From contig NZ_CP098740.1 in NCBI RefSeq assembly GCF_026167665.1, positions 3,286,001 through 3,350,000 on the forward strand: a stretch of 64,000 nt of DNA, in the 5' to 3' direction. The notes under the pieces are model-generated. The model was not told the DNA's origin and did no database searches. It was given only the letters and a program-made list of their open reading frames with translations. The stretch's first letter is position 1, and every line of letters starts with the position of its first letter. A program made the position numbers and the translations under genes. This document shows positions 20,016 through 30,500 of this stretch, one piece after another. This stretch comes from Streptomyces drozdowiczii (GTDB lineage Bacteria > Actinomycetota > Actinomycetes > Streptomycetales > Streptomycetaceae).

Positions 20016-20066
20016 GGTTCGTAAGGCCGCGTACGGGGAAGGGCCGCGGCGTCGGAGGAGGAGACC

Positions 20067-21236
20067 TCAGACGGTCAGGCCGCGGGCGCGCAGCCAGTCC
20101 ATCGGGTCGATACCGGTGCCGTCCGGGGTGTGGACCTCCAGGTGGAGGTGCGGACCGGTCACGTTGCCGGTCGCACCGACGCGGCCGATGGTGTCGCCGG
20201 TGGTGACCTTCTGGCCGACCGTGACGCCGATCGAGGACTGGTGGCAGAACCACAGCTCGGTGCCGTCCTCCAGCTCCAGCACCGTGCGGTAGCCGTAGGC
20301 GCCGGACCAGCCGGCCGACTTGATGGTGCCGGTGTGGATGGCCTTGATCGGGGTGCCGGTCGGGGCCGCGAAGTCGAGGCCCGTGTGGTAGCCGGAGGAC
20401 CACATCGAGCCGGCCTCGCCGAACGTCGAGGTGATCGTGTACGAGGAGGTGGGGATCGCGTAGCCGGCGGCGAGCTTGGCCAGGCGCAGGGCCTCGGCCT
20501 TCTTCTTCGCCGCCTCCTCCGCCTTCTTCTTCTCGGCGGCGGCCTTGGCCTCGGCCTCGTCCTGCTGCTTCTTCGCCTCGGCGGCCGCCTTCTCGGCAGC
20601 GGCCTTCTCCTCGGCCGCCTTCGCCTCGGCGTCGGCGGCGCCCTGCTGCTGCTCGGCCTGCTGGAGGATGCGGGCGCGCAGCGCCTCACCGGCGTCCGTG
20701 GTGCCCTGCTCGGCCTCGGCGGTGGTGATGCCGGCGGTGGTCAGCGGGGCTGCGGCGGTCGCGGTGGCGGGGGCTTCGGCCCGGCTCTCGCCGGAGAACA
20801 ACGCACCCACGCCGGGGAGGGACTTGGCGTCGGGGAGATTGTCCGCGAGGGAATCGGGAAGAGAGATGGAGACCGGCGGTTTGCTCTGCGCGGTGGCCAT
20901 GCCGCCCGCGCCGACGGCCGCGATGACACCGACGCCGAGGACGGTGGAGCTACGGGCCAGACCATTGCGCTGCTTGGCGACACGGTGCTTGCCGCGGACG
21001 GGGCGGACAGACTCCTCGGTGGGGTTCCATTCCTCCCAGGTCCGCTCGGAGTCGGCGTCGTCGGCGCGGAAGCCGCTGCCGAAACCGGCGCCGGTGGCGA
21101 AGGCGTTGCCCCGATCGGTCGCGTAGTCGCCGCCCTGTTCCGGGAGGTGGGCGGTGCCGGGGCCGGACGCGAAGTCGGCGCCGTACTCGGGCACGAACCG
21201 GGAAGGTGATTCGGGGGCAGGCTTGTTGGACGCCAC
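20067..21236 (-). CDS. M23 (LytM-type) cell-wall metallopeptidase
   Basis: A 389-residue membrane-anchored endopeptidase that cleaves peptidoglycan cross-bridges. A polar cytoplasmic N-terminus of about 90 residues is followed by one membrane segment (VLGVGVIAAVGAGGMATAQ). Next is a long Ala/Glu/Lys coiled coil (EAKAAEEKAAAEKAAAEAKK) and a C-terminal M23 domain. The zinc ligands fit HTGLDFAAP and GPHLHLEVH. GTG 21236 is chosen because AGGAG lies about 9 bases upstream. A c-di-AMP riboswitch candidate occupies the leader, so expression should respond to this second messenger, as for other actinobacterial resuscitation-type wall hydrolases. A strong terminator follows. Confidence 0.88.
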   Translation of the reverse strand: MASNKPAPESPSRFVPEYGADFASGPGTAHLPEQGGDYATDRGNAFATGAGFGSGFRADDADSERTWEEWNPTEESVRPVRGKHRVAKQRNGLARSSTVLGVGVIAAVGAGGMATAQSKPPVSISLPDSLADNLPDAKSLPGVGALFSGESRAEAPATATAAAPLTTAGITTAEAEQGTTDAGEALRARILQQAEQQQGAADAEAKAAEEKAAAEKAAAEAKKQQDEAEAKAAAEKKKAEEAAKKKAEALRLAKLAAGYAIPTSSYTITSTFGEAGSMWSSGYHTGLDFAAPTGTPIKAIHTGTIKSAGWSGAYGYRTVLELEDGTELWFCHQSSIGVTVGQKVTTGDTIGRVGATGNVTGPHLHLEVHTPDGTGIDPMDWLRARGLTV

Positions 21237-21260
21237 GCGGGCGCACTCCTTTCCTTCCTT

Positions 21261-21395
21261 CTCGCCTACCGGGTTAGCTGACGGGTTCGGAGCAGGAAGG
21301 TCTCCTACGGGTTCCTCCGCCTCTTGTGAAGACGAAGACGCCCGATTCACCCCATGTAGGTGGTTCCCCGGTTCCCTTGCGGAATTCGGCGCACG
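21261..21395 (-). ncRNA. Candidate c-di-AMP (ydaO/yuaA) riboswitch
   Basis: Read on the minus strand, the leader of the M23 peptidase contains, in order, AAGGGAACCGGGGAACCACC, GGGGTGAATCGGGCG, a stem built from TCTTCACAAGAG, and GAACCCGTCAGCTAACCCGG followed by TAGGCGAG. These are the conserved blocks of the ydaO class in Streptomyces leaders of cell-wall hydrolase genes. The 3' boundary lies about 25 bases before the start codon. This class typically turns expression off when c-di-AMP is high. No covariance model was run. Confidence 0.82.
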
Positions 21396-21609
21396 CGCGC
21401 GGCGCCGTCCTGACGACGGCTGGGACAACCGCGCTGCGTTATCGAACGTTAATAGACAGACGCCTCCGATTCCAAGCCGTTCCCCCGATCGTTCACGCGC
21501 CCGGCCTGGACTTACGCGACACAAACGGGTGGAATCGGGCGACTTGATCGGCGCTCAGCCACTACGCGTTTTCTGACGTTGCGTCAACTGTTATGCGGAG
21601 CGGCGCCCC

Positions 21610-22773
21610 TCAATCACTGAGCGTGGCACCCCGCTTGACGATCTTCACCGTCCTGCGCCGGTCGGGCTGCCCCCTCGCCGGCCGGGCCACCGCGAGCAGC
21701 GCCATGTCGTCCGTCGACTCGCCCCCCGTATGCAGCCGGACGTCGTCGGTCAGCGCGGACAGCAGCTCCTCCGGGCCCGGGAAGAGCCGCCCGCTCAGCC
21801 GCTCCGCGGGGTCGTAGAAGACGCCGTCGGCGTCACGGGCCTCCGACAGGCCGTCCGTGTAGAACAGCAGCGTCCCGCCGGCCGGCAGCTCCCACTCGTC
21901 CGAGCGGTCCGGCCGCACCCCCAGGTCCATGCCCAGCGGAAGCGCGGGCTCCGAGGGCGTCAACGCCTCCACCGCCCCGTCCCCGTGCAGCAGCAGCGGG
22001 TCCGGGTGGCCGCGGTTCACCATCCGTACGCGCTCCGCGCCCGGCGGGATCTCCGCGAGCACGGCGGTCACGAACCCCTCGAACGCGTCCAGATTGCTCC
22101 GCCGCACCGACTCACGCGCCAGTGCGCGCTCCAGCCGCTGCGCCACGCCCTCCAGCGACTTCTCCTGCTCGGCCGCCTCCCGGAACGCCCCGATCACCAC
22201 CGCCACCGCGCCGACCGCCTCCAGCCCCTTGCCGCGCACATCGCCCAGCACCAGCCGTACGCCGTACGGAGTGTCGGCGGCCGCGAAGAGGTCTCCCCCG
22301 ACGAACTCGTCGGCCTGCGCCGCCTCGTACCGCGCGGCCACCTGGAGCCCGCCGATCCGCTCGGGCGGGGTGGGCAGCACGGCCCGCATGGCCGTCTCGG
22401 CGATGATCCGGGCGGAGGCCAGCTGCTCGTTCCCGCGCCGCACGACGCGGTTGATCACACACGCCTGGACGGCGACCGTGAGCACGGTGAGCATCTCGAT
22501 GAACGAGACCACCTCGACCAGGTCGCCGGTGTAGAGCCGGATGCCCGCGAGGGCGAGCACCGCGGCGATCCCGATCCGAATCGTGGTGCCCAGGCCGAAG
22601 AAGGGCGCCGCGATCAGCGGGGCGGCAGCGAATATCGGGACGGCCGTGAAGGAGGGCGGCGTGAAGAGGTCGAACACCACCCCCACGACGATCATCGCCA
22701 CCGGCAGCACCCGGACGAACCGGCGGCCCCGTGCGCCGTCGGGCCCTCGCCACCGTCGCGTCCACTTCCCCAC
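21610..22773 (-). CDS. Membrane-bound SpoIIE/PP2C-type phosphatase
   Basis: A 387-residue protein. After a basic start (VGKWTRRWRGPDGARGRR) come about three hydrophobic segments (VLPVAMIVVGVVFDLF; AVPIFAAAPLIAAPFFG; IRIGIAAVLALAGIRLY), then the SpoIIE phosphatase domain: EFVGGDLFAAADTPYG, VLGDVRGKGLEA, MVNRGHPDPLLLHG, LFYTDGLSEARD and STDDMALLAV. It should dephosphorylate a serine-phosphorylated anti-anti-sigma factor or similar at the membrane. GTG 22773 is preceded by AGGAG about 10 bases away; upstream in-frame codons look non-coding. It differs from the phosphatase at the window start, which has PAS instead of membrane segments. Confidence 0.87.
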   Translation of the reverse strand: MGKWTRRWRGPDGARGRRFVRVLPVAMIVVGVVFDLFTPPSFTAVPIFAAAPLIAAPFFGLGTTIRIGIAAVLALAGIRLYTGDLVEVVSFIEMLTVLTVAVQACVINRVVRRGNEQLASARIIAETAMRAVLPTPPERIGGLQVAARYEAAQADEFVGGDLFAAADTPYGVRLVLGDVRGKGLEAVGAVAVVIGAFREAAEQEKSLEGVAQRLERALARESVRRSNLDAFEGFVTAVLAEIPPGAERVRMVNRGHPDPLLLHGDGAVEALTPSEPALPLGMDLGVRPDRSDEWELPAGGTLLFYTDGLSEARDADGVFYDPAERLSGRLFPGPEELLSALTDDVRLHTGGESTDDMALLAVARPARGQPDRRRTVKIVKRGATLSD

Positions 22774-22940
22774 CTGCGGTCTCCTGCCCGGTGCAGCCGC
22801 GGCCGGTACCGCGCATCTCCCCCAGCCTCGCGCCCGCCCGGCCGGCGGGCGACTCCTCGACCGCCGATGGGGCGAACGCGTGTACGTCGGCAACGCATCA
22901 GGCCCGGCACGCTGTCTGCGTACCGGGCCTGATCCTTCAG

Positions 22941-23014
22941 TAGCGGGGACAGGATTTGAACCTGCGACCTCTGGGTTATGAGCCCAGCGAGCTACCGAGC
23001 TGCTCCACCCCGCG
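22941..23014 (-). tRNA. Initiator tRNA-fMet (CAT)
   Basis: A full cloverleaf on the minus strand with anticodon CAT. Three consecutive G-C pairs (GGG/CCC) flank the anticodon loop, and position 1 is unpaired with position 72 (C opposite T); both are marks of an initiator tRNA rather than an elongator. No CCA is encoded. Confidence 0.93.
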
Positions 23015-23278
23015 TCGGTGAACCCAACTCTACGTCATATTCGGGGCTCTCATGACCACCCGCCCCGGGCGCAGCGACGGCCCGGGCGACGGCCGACCTC
23101 GATCCGCACGCCAACGTGCGGAAAACGAGAAGGTGTTGCGGGGAACATGTGTTCTGGCGCAAGGTATCTGCTGCACCCCCCGGCTCGGTGGGCTGCCCGT
23201 GTGAGCAGGCCCCCGACCGCGCATGCCGGAGCGCCGCTCCCGGTCTCTGATCGCAGCCTCCCTGGAGGGCTCTCGACC

Positions 23279-23578
23279 ATGGCCGCACCGCTCGCCGCCT
23301 CCGATCGCACCCCCGGCCCCTCGACCGCCCCGCCGTCACCCGTACGCGCTGCCGCCAGGAGCGGCCTCATCGGCGGCGTGATGGGCGCGGCGATGAGCGC
23401 GGCAGTGAACTACCTGGCGATCGGCCTCCCGGGCAGCGCGTCCGTCAACGCGGTGAACCACGCGATATCGGGCCTGATCAGCGGATTCCTCGCCGGCTTC
23501 ATCGGCATCATGGCCCACAGCAGGAAGACGTCCGCGGCCTCGGCCACCGCCGCCGACGCTTCCGAGCCGAAGAAATAG
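23279..23578 (+). CDS. Small membrane protein of unknown function
   Basis: A 99-residue protein with a polar Ser/Pro-rich start, one or two short hydrophobic segments (GLIGGVMGAAMSAAVNYLAIG; ISGLISGFLAGFIGIMAHS) and a polar Ala/Ser/Lys tail. ATG 23279 is preceded by GGAGGG at 9 bases. The longer in-frame extension from 23018 overlaps the sequence just beyond the tRNA gene and looks non-coding. I do not recognise a family. Confidence 0.6.
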   Translation: MAAPLAASDRTPGPSTAPPSPVRAAARSGLIGGVMGAAMSAAVNYLAIGLPGSASVNAVNHAISGLISGFLAGFIGIMAHSRKTSAASATAADASEPKK

Positions 23579-23679
23579 CCGCCCCGCTCCACAGCGCACT
23601 CCCTCCAACGGGCGCACGGACCCATATGGCGATATGACTGATTTCAGACTCAGCCATTTCGAGGCTCCGGGAGTGGACG

Positions 23680-24090
23680 ATGGACGACTATCCCCTGCTC
23701 AACCTGTTCTGGACGATGCTCTGGTTCTTCCTCTGGATCATGTGGCTCTTCCTCCTCTTCCGGGTCATCATGGACATCTTCCGCAGCGATGACCTGAGCG
23801 GCTGGGGCAAGGCCGGCTGGCTGATCCTGGCTCTGGTGCTGCCCTATGTGGGCGTGCTGGTCTACGTGATCGCTCGCGGCAAGTCCATGGGCAAGCGTGA
23901 CGTCCAGGAGGCGAAGGAACGTGACGCCGCCTTCAAGGCGTACATCAGGGACGCGGCGGGTACGGAGGGCGGCGGCAGCCACAAGAGCGGCGGCCATGTC
24001 GAGGACCTGTCGAAGCTCGCCGACCTCAAGGACAAGGGCGCGATCACCGAGGAGGAGTACCAGCGGGCGAAGTCGAAGCTCCTGGTCTGA
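23680..24090 (+). CDS. PLDc_N/SHOCT domain membrane protein
   Basis: A 136-residue protein. Two membrane segments (LFWTMLWFFLWIMWLFLLF and GWLILALVLPYVGVLVYVIA) form a phospholipase D N-terminal-like (PLDc_N) hairpin, followed by a charged linker and a C-terminal SHOCT motif (VEDLSKLADLKDKGAITEEE, then EYQRAKSKLLV). SHOCT domains are short oligomerisation modules; the role is unknown. The ATG has GGGAG upstream, and a terminator follows the stop. Confidence 0.85.
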   Translation: MDDYPLLNLFWTMLWFFLWIMWLFLLFRVIMDIFRSDDLSGWGKAGWLILALVLPYVGVLVYVIARGKSMGKRDVQEAKERDAAFKAYIRDAAGTEGGGSHKSGGHVEDLSKLADLKDKGAITEEEYQRAKSKLLV

Positions 24091-24101
24091 CGGCTCCTCC
24101 G

Positions 24102-24137
24102 CGCCGGTGCCGGCCCTTCCGGGGGTCGGCACCGGCG
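24102..24137 (+). terminator. Stem-loop terminator after the SHOCT gene
   Basis: A 15-base inverted repeat with one mismatch (CGCCGGTGCCGGCCC against GGGTCGGCACCGGCG) and a 6-base loop begins 11 bases after the SHOCT stop. Confidence 0.7.
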
Positions 24138-24176
24138 TATCTCCACCACCCGGCGCAGTCGATCAGGGAGCGGGTC

Positions 24177-24434
24177 ATGGGATCACGGCAGAGCCCTCCA
24201 CCGGTCACCTTCCGGCCGGCCCGGCCCGCCTCCCGGGCCCGCACGACGGCCGCCGTCTTGCTGGGCTCGGCGGTGTGGATCGCCGCGGGGTGGATCGGCG
24301 TCGTGCTGCTGGGACACACCTACATCCTGTGGCGCCTGGCCGTCGTCACCGGCGCGTCCTGCGTGTTCTTCGCACTCGCGCCGGCCTGGGCCGTCGCCGT
24401 CAGACGCGGGGAGGAGCGCCGTGCGCCCGATTGA
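24177..24434 (+). CDS. Small two-helix membrane protein upstream of a glycosyltransferase remnant
   Basis: An 85-residue protein with a basic Pro/Arg-rich start and two hydrophobic segments (AAVLLGSAVWIAAGWIGVVL and RLAVVTGASCVFFALAPAWA). Its end overlaps the GTG start of the glycosyltransferase remnant at 24421, suggesting translational coupling and a shared job in exopolysaccharide export before that gene decayed. The family is not recognised beyond this. Confidence 0.6.
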   Translation: MGSRQSPPPVTFRPARPASRARTTAAVLLGSAVWIAAGWIGVVLLGHTYILWRLAVVTGASCVFFALAPAWAVAVRRGEERRAPD

Positions 24435-25128
24435 CCTCCTGCTCGTCTTCCTCGCCTTCTACCCGGTCGTCACCGGGGCCGCGTGGATGGCGGGCGGAGT
24501 GATCTTCCGGCTGCTGGAGGAGAAGCCCGCCCCTCCGCCCCGCCCGGCGGATGGCCCGCCGTGACCGTCCTCGTACCGGCCTACCCATGTGCACCCGGCC
24601 GCCGTCCGGTACCTGGTCGTCCGCATGCTGCGTTCCCCGCGCTACGCCGCGATCGCGGGCAGCCCACGCGTCACCAACCGGCGCGGCCTGATCACCGTGA
24701 TGCAGATGCTGGAGACCGCCTCCCTGATCGGCCTGATGCGCCGCACCCACGCGCTGGCCGGTCGGGTCGGGACCGTGGCCGGGGTGCTGGGGCTGTTCCG
24801 CCGCGACGCCGTCCTCGCCGTGGGCGGCTACGACGCCACGATGGCCACCGAGGACATCGAACTCACCTGGCGCCTGCTCCAGGCCGGCCACCTCACCGGC
24901 TTCGCGCCCAACGCCCTGGTCGGCATGCAGGTCCCGCAGAACCTCCGCACCCTGGTCGACCTGCGCCTGGACCGCCAACTCCCCCTGGCCTGCCTGCCGC
25001 TGCCGGTCTACCCGCTGGCGTACTGGACCCTCAACGCCTGCGCCGCCCTCACCTCCCAGGCCCGGGGCCTGATCGGCGGCCCGCGCAAGAAGCGCGTGGT
25101 CTGGGACATCGAACGCACCGACGGCTGA
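24421..25128 (+). pseudogene. Decayed family 2 glycosyltransferase
   Basis: Three pieces of a membrane glycosyltransferase lie in three frames. The first, from GTG 24421, is a membrane start (IDLLLVFLAFYPVVTGAAWM). The second, after a one-base slip near 24550, is GWPAVTVLVPAY, the start of the GT-A fold. From about 24590 the third reads PAAVRYLVVRMLRSPRYAAI with SPRVTNRRGLITVMQMLE and AVGGYDATMATEDIELTWRL. Between the second and third the segment carrying the nucleotide-binding and DxD motifs is missing, and after GFAPNALVGMQVP the QxxRW region is missing too, the text jumping to C-terminal membrane sequence. It cannot encode an active transferase of the known type. Confidence 0.75.
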
Positions 25129-25139
25129 ACGGGCACGAC

Positions 25140-25175
25140 AAGGGCCCCGGCCCGAACACCCCGGCCGGGGCCCTT
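25140..25175. terminator. Stem-loop terminator
   Basis: A perfect 13-base inverted repeat (AAGGGCCCCGGCC) with a 10-base loop lies between the glycosyltransferase remnant and tRNA-Lys. It could act in both directions. Confidence 0.75.
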
Positions 25176-25214
25176 CCCACGGGCCGAAGGGTTCACACCC
25201 TTCCCCGCAACACG

Positions 25215-25288
25215 TAGGCCGTGTGGGACTCGAACCCACAACCAACGGATTAAAAGTCCGCTGCTCTGACCAATTGAGCTAACGGCCC
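25215..25288 (-). tRNA. tRNA-Lys (TTT)
   Basis: A full cloverleaf on the minus strand with anticodon TTT in loop CTTTTAA, acceptor GGGCCGT pairing with ACGGCCT (one G-T wobble), and discriminator A. No CCA is encoded. Confidence 0.95.
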
Positions 25289-25386
25289 TCGCTACATCAC
25301 CCCCGAGCATAGCCCGCCCCGGCCGCGCAGCCGATCGGGTATCGGCGGCGCGGCCCCGTCGCCGGGGTGGGGGCGGGCTCAGAGGG

Positions 25387-27515
25387 TCAGAAGATCCCCT
25401 TGTACGTCTGCCAGCCGGTGGCGATCTGCGTACGGGCTCCGAATGAGCCCTTGCCGTTGCCGTTGTTCCGGAACAGCTTGCCCGCCGAGTCGCGTACGAC
25501 GATGTCGTTCCGGCCGTCGCCGTTCAGGTCGCCGACGCCGACCATCGTGTTGTACGAGCGGCCCCAGTCGGTGAACACCTTCACGCGCGCGGCGAAGCGG
25601 CCGTTGCCGAGGCCGTTGTAGCGCCACAGGCCGCCGTTGCGGTCGTGGCCGAGCAGGTCGGGGATGCCGTCGCCGGTGATGTCGCCCACGCCGGTGATCT
25701 GGGCGTACGTCCGCCAGTCGGTGTTGATCCTCGTCTTCGGGAGGAACTTCCCGGCGGCCGTGCCCGCGTAGAAGTAGATGTCGCCGGTGGACGTCTGACG
25801 GGCCACGAGGTCGGCCCGCCCGTCTCCGTTCAGGTCGCCGGGCGACGTCAGCACGTCGTACTGCTGCCAGCCGCCGCCGATCACGGTGTGCTTGCCGGTC
25901 GGCTTGTAGCCGGAGGTCCCGCAGTTGCCCTCGTACCGGCGCAGTTCGCCGCCGGGCATCCGGACGAACAGCTCGGAGCAGCGATCGCTGCCGGTGTCCG
26001 CGACGGGCACGGCGAGGGTGCCGGCCGGCCAGCCGGAACCGGACGCCTTGCCGCTGAAGGCGCCACCGGGCTGGCCGAACTGGATGGTCAGGTCGCCGGA
26101 GGAGTTGAGGGTGACCAGGTCTCCGTTGCCGTAACGACCCTGGTCGTGGAAGCCCGGCGTGCCGCCGTCGACCGTGATGGTCCCGGTGGTGGTGTACTTC
26201 GCCGAACCGTCCTCGGGCGTCGCCGTCAGGGTCCAGGTGTGCCGGCCGTTGCCCGTGTACTTGCCCGCGTCCGTCAGGCCGTCCCAGTTGACGTCCGCCT
26301 CGGTCCCGTCACCCCCTTGAGGGTGCGCACCGTGCGGCCCGTCCAGTCCTTGACGGTGTACGTCCAGGTGACGGGCTTGTTGAACTGCCAGGTGCTGTTC
26401 CACGCCTCGAGGCCGTTCACACCCTTGATGTCCATGTACGCGTCGCCGACATCGGAGGCGATCTTCGCGAGGGGCTGCGCGGGCACTCCGCTGTTCACGA
26501 TGTGCAGGGTCTGCGCGGCGTCGAGATACGCGATGTCGCCGCCGAATTTGTCCACGGCCCAGGTCAGCCGTCGCTGGTCGGCGGTCTTCCCTGCGGGGAG
26601 CGCCGCAATCGCGCGCGGGGCGGCCGCCTTGCCCGTGTGGAAGTCGGTGAGCAGCAGCTCGCCCGCGCTCCGGTCGTGCCGGACGAGGTAGCCGTCGCCG
26701 ACGAGGGCGGGCCCGGACGGCACGGTGAACGACTTCTTCGCCGTACGGTCGTACACGCCCGCGGCACCGGTCGTCCCGCAGTTCCAGTACACCCAGCGGC
26801 CGACCGCGTGCACCTCCTTGATCACGCACGGAGCGCCGGTGGCCGCCGTCTCCACGACCTTCTTCGTCTGCAGGTCGGTCGCGGTGAGCGCCCCGGTGGC
26901 GGTGGTCGCCGCCCACAGCGCGGTCCCCCAGACGGAGGCCGCGCTCGGGGTGCGGACGATGGGGTCGGCGGTCGAGGTGTAGCCCGGGTACATGGCCGCG
27001 CGCTGCTTGGCGGGGGAACCGCCGTTGACGACGTAGGCGCGCCCGGTCATGTCCACGACCTTGGCGGTGCCCGCGGGGTACTTGACGTCACCGCCGCGGT
27101 ACGCGTTCCCGGGAGCCCAGAACTTCACCGACTCGGTGCCGGCGTCGTCGCCGTCGACGGACACCGTGCCGACGTCACCGTGGCCCGAGGCCATGAGGTA
27201 GACGCATGCGCCGTTGTCGCAGGGCACCGTCCTGAGGTACGCGCCGTTGGCGTACGTCCCGGCGAAGACACGGCTCTCGCGCGCCCCCACGGTCGTGGCG
27301 TCGGCGGACACCTGCCGGTCGTACACCATGCGGTCGCCGGAGGGGCTCTGCTCCGCCGTCACCAGCCGTCCGCCCGCGAAGTCGAGGCCGTAGACCCCGG
27401 TCGTCGCCACGGTGGCCGGGGCGGGGTCGGCGGCGCTCGCCGGTACGGCGGCCGTGGCGAGGACGGTCGCCCCGGCCACGGCGCCCACGAGCGCGACGCG
27501 CCCGCGTATGAACAC
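25387..27515 (-). CDS. Secreted FG-GAP/VCBS repeat protein (frameshifted)
   Basis: A secreted protein of 709 residues after frame repair. The signal peptide (FIRGRVALVGAVAGATVLAT, then AAVPASA) is followed by a beta-propeller-like middle, an FlgD-like Ig segment and C-terminal FG-GAP repeats with calcium-binding DLNGDGRADLVAR and DLNGDGRNDIVVRD loops, each ending in GW or DW motifs. The frame breaks at CCCCC 26312-26316; a sixth base changes TLKGVTGPRR into TLKGGDGTEADVNW and joins the halves. GTG 27515 is the chosen start; a TTG two codons upstream is closer to AAGGA. It shares its whole layout with the next gene upstream, so the pair is a tandem duplication. The role may be binding or wall association; no enzyme motif is visible. 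Confidence 0.82.
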
Positions 27516-27562
27516 GGTCAAGAGAAGTTCCTTTCCGGGAAGCCCGGATGTCGAGCAATTGA

Positions 27563-30500
27563 TCAGAAGAGGTTCTTGTACATCTGCCAGCTGCCGCCGA
27601 CCTTGGTACGCGCTGCCAGCGCGCCCTTGCCGTCGCCGCGGTAGCTCCACAGCACGCCGGACGTGTCGCGGGCCAGCAGGTCCGCGCGGCCGTCGCCGTT
27701 CAGGTCGCCGGAGCCGACCATCGTGTCGTACATGGTCCAGCCGTACCCGATCTTGGTACGGGTGCCGAGTGTGCCCTTGCCGGTGGCCGGGTAGCGCCAC
27801 ACGTCGCCCGAGCGGTCGCGGGCCACCAGGTCGCCCTTGCCGTCGCCGTCCAGGTCGCCCATGCCGGCCAGGAGGTACCCCTGCCAGCCGTAGCCGATCT
27901 TGACCCGGGGCTCGAAGAGGCCGTTGCCCTTGCCCTGGTAGAAGTACAGGTCGCCCGCGGGCGTCCGGCCGAGCAGGTCGGCGCGCCCGTCACCCGACAT
28001 GTCGCCGGGCGAGGTCAGGGCGTCGAACATGTTCCAGCCGGTGCCGATCTTCGTGTACGGCGTGGTGGGCTTGAGCGCTGCCCCGCAGCCCGGCTTGTAC
28101 GCGCGCAGCTCGCCCGCCTTCGTACGGACCAGCACGTCGTTGCACCGGTCGCCGCTGATGTCCTCGAACGGCACGGCGGCGGTCACGGTGTTGCCGCCCG
28201 TCCAGCCGGTGCCCGACACCTTGTCCTCGACCCGCCCGGCCCCGGTCCCGGTACCGGCCCGCCAGTCGGCCTGCCCCGCCGAGGTGAACGCGAGCAGGTC
28301 CCCGTACCCGTCGTTCCCCACGTAGTCCCGTGCCACGGCTGCCGCTCCGGAGACCTTCACCGTCCCGGAAGCGGTCAGGGCGGCACCCCGGCCGTCGGCG
28401 GGCTTCGCGGTCAGCGTCCAGCTGTACGCGCCATTGGCCGCGAACCGGCCACCCGCGTCCTTGCCGTCCCACCCGGCCTTCACCAGGCCCCGCACCTCAC
28501 CACCGGCCAGCGTGCGGACCGTGGTCCCCGTCGCGGCGTTCCGCAGCGTCAGCTGCCAGGACGACGCGGGCTTCGACAGCCACCAGCGGGGTGACCAGGG
28601 AGCGCTCGCGACGTTCACCGATGCCGCGGCGTCGACGTCGCGGACGGACAGTGCGGAGGCCGTCACACCGGACGGGACCACATGCACCCTGCCGTCCGTG
28701 TCGGCGAAGGCGAGCGGGCCGCCGAACCGGTCGACGGTCCAGCCCTCGCCCTGCGCGGGATTGGCCGGCCGCCCGACGACGTGGGTGCCCGTCGTGCCCC
28801 GCACATCGGTGACGGAGAGGACCCCGTCCTTCTCCCATCCGACGTAGCCGTCACCGAGCATCGCGTCCCCGTGGGCGGGGAGGCGGACCGACTTCTTCGT
28901 GACGGTGCCGTAGACGCCGGAGGTGCCGGTCGCGCACTCCCAGTAGAGGTCGGTGCCGTTGGCGCGAAGATCCGTGAGGTCGCAGTCGCCGACGTCGACG
29001 CTGCGGACGTTCTCTCCGGTGCGTACGTCGAGCGCTTGGACGACGCCCTGCGAGGCACCCTCCACCCACAGCGTGGATCCGTCGATCGCGAACGCCGGCA
29101 TGTACGCGTTCTGGGCGGGGCCCGTGTAGACCGGCTTCCCGCTGTCCAGATCGATGACCTGCAGGCGCGGGCTGTGGTCCTCCGAAGACGGTCCGGGAAT
29201 CCGTGCCACGGTGTAGCGGCCGGAAGCCTGCATCGTGTCGTGCGGCTGCTGGTACGTGGGCTGGTCGTTGACCTTCCGGGCCGGCAGGGACGCCGACTCG
29301 TCGAGGACGCTCAGCCCCGTGCCGTTGATGCCCTGGTACGCCAGCCGGCCGTCACCGGTGGACTGGACCTCCTCGCACCAGTCCCAGTCACAGCCCGCGT
29401 ACTGGTTGAACAGCCCCCGGTCCACGCGCGGACCGGCCGTCGGACCGCCGCTCGGCGAGACGTCGGTCCGGCGCAGCCGCGCCTGGCCGAACGGGATCCT
29501 GTCGACGGTGTGCAGGCGCCCCTGAGCCATGCTCATGCCTTCGACGACGGTGGCGATCGCGGCGACGTCGGCCACCTTCGCCGTGGTGACCCTGCCTTCC
29601 GCGCCCGCCCGCAGCGCGTACACGGAACTGGTCGCGTCCTGACTCCCGCTCGCCCTGCCCAGCAGCATCGTTCCGTCGGGCTCGACCACCGGGATCGCCG
29701 CGGCACGGTCGAGGACCACGCGCTCCGGGCCACCGGTCACCGGGACCGCGAGGACGGTGTGGTCGGTCGCGGTATCCCCGCCGGTCGCCGACGGCCGGGT
29801 GTACAGGACCTCGTCGCCGACCACGCCGAGCAGTTTCTCGTCACCCCCATCTGTGAGGGTGATCTCGTGGGCGGGCTTCGAGAGGTCCGTCAGGTCCCAC
29901 ACGCGGTAGGTACCCGTGTTGCCGAACCGCTGGACCACCCGCTGTCCTCCGGGCGCCACCCAGCTGTCGAGGAGGGCCGTCGGGTGCAGTCCCGACCCGT
30001 CCAGCCGGTACACGACCCGTCGGCTGTTCACAGTCGCCTCGACGAACACGCCGTCCGCGCTGCCGTGCTCCTGGACGTACAGCGACCTGGCCCCGTCCGG
30101 CAGTCCGGCCACCGGGGTCTCCACCACCTGGCCGTTCTCCCAGGACAGCTGACGCAGTCCCGGCTTGCCCTCGGTGGTGGCGGTCGTGACGACCGTGGCG
30201 CCGTAGGTGCCGGCGTAGCGCCACCCCGAGGGGATCGGCAGGGACCACTCCTGCCCGGTCCGCATGTCCCGCTGGACGGGCGACACCAAACCGGTGAAGG
30301 TCACGACGTCCGTGCCCGCCACTGCGGCGACCCGCTGCTTGTCCGGCACCGGGACAGCTCGCGTGGACCCGTCGGCGTACGAGGTCCAGTTGTAGCCCTC
30401 TCCTGCCTGCCCCCACAGATACCCGGTCGCCCCGGCGCCCACGAGGCGGCCCGCGTTGGGGTTCTGGTTCTGCTCCGCGGGGATGACGAGCCCGGCGGGC

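Noticed and set aside
24483..25217. A 244-codon plus-strand frame over the glycosyltransferase remnant
   Set aside because: Only its short VTVLVPAY piece is native; most of the rest is out-of-frame text of the remnant.
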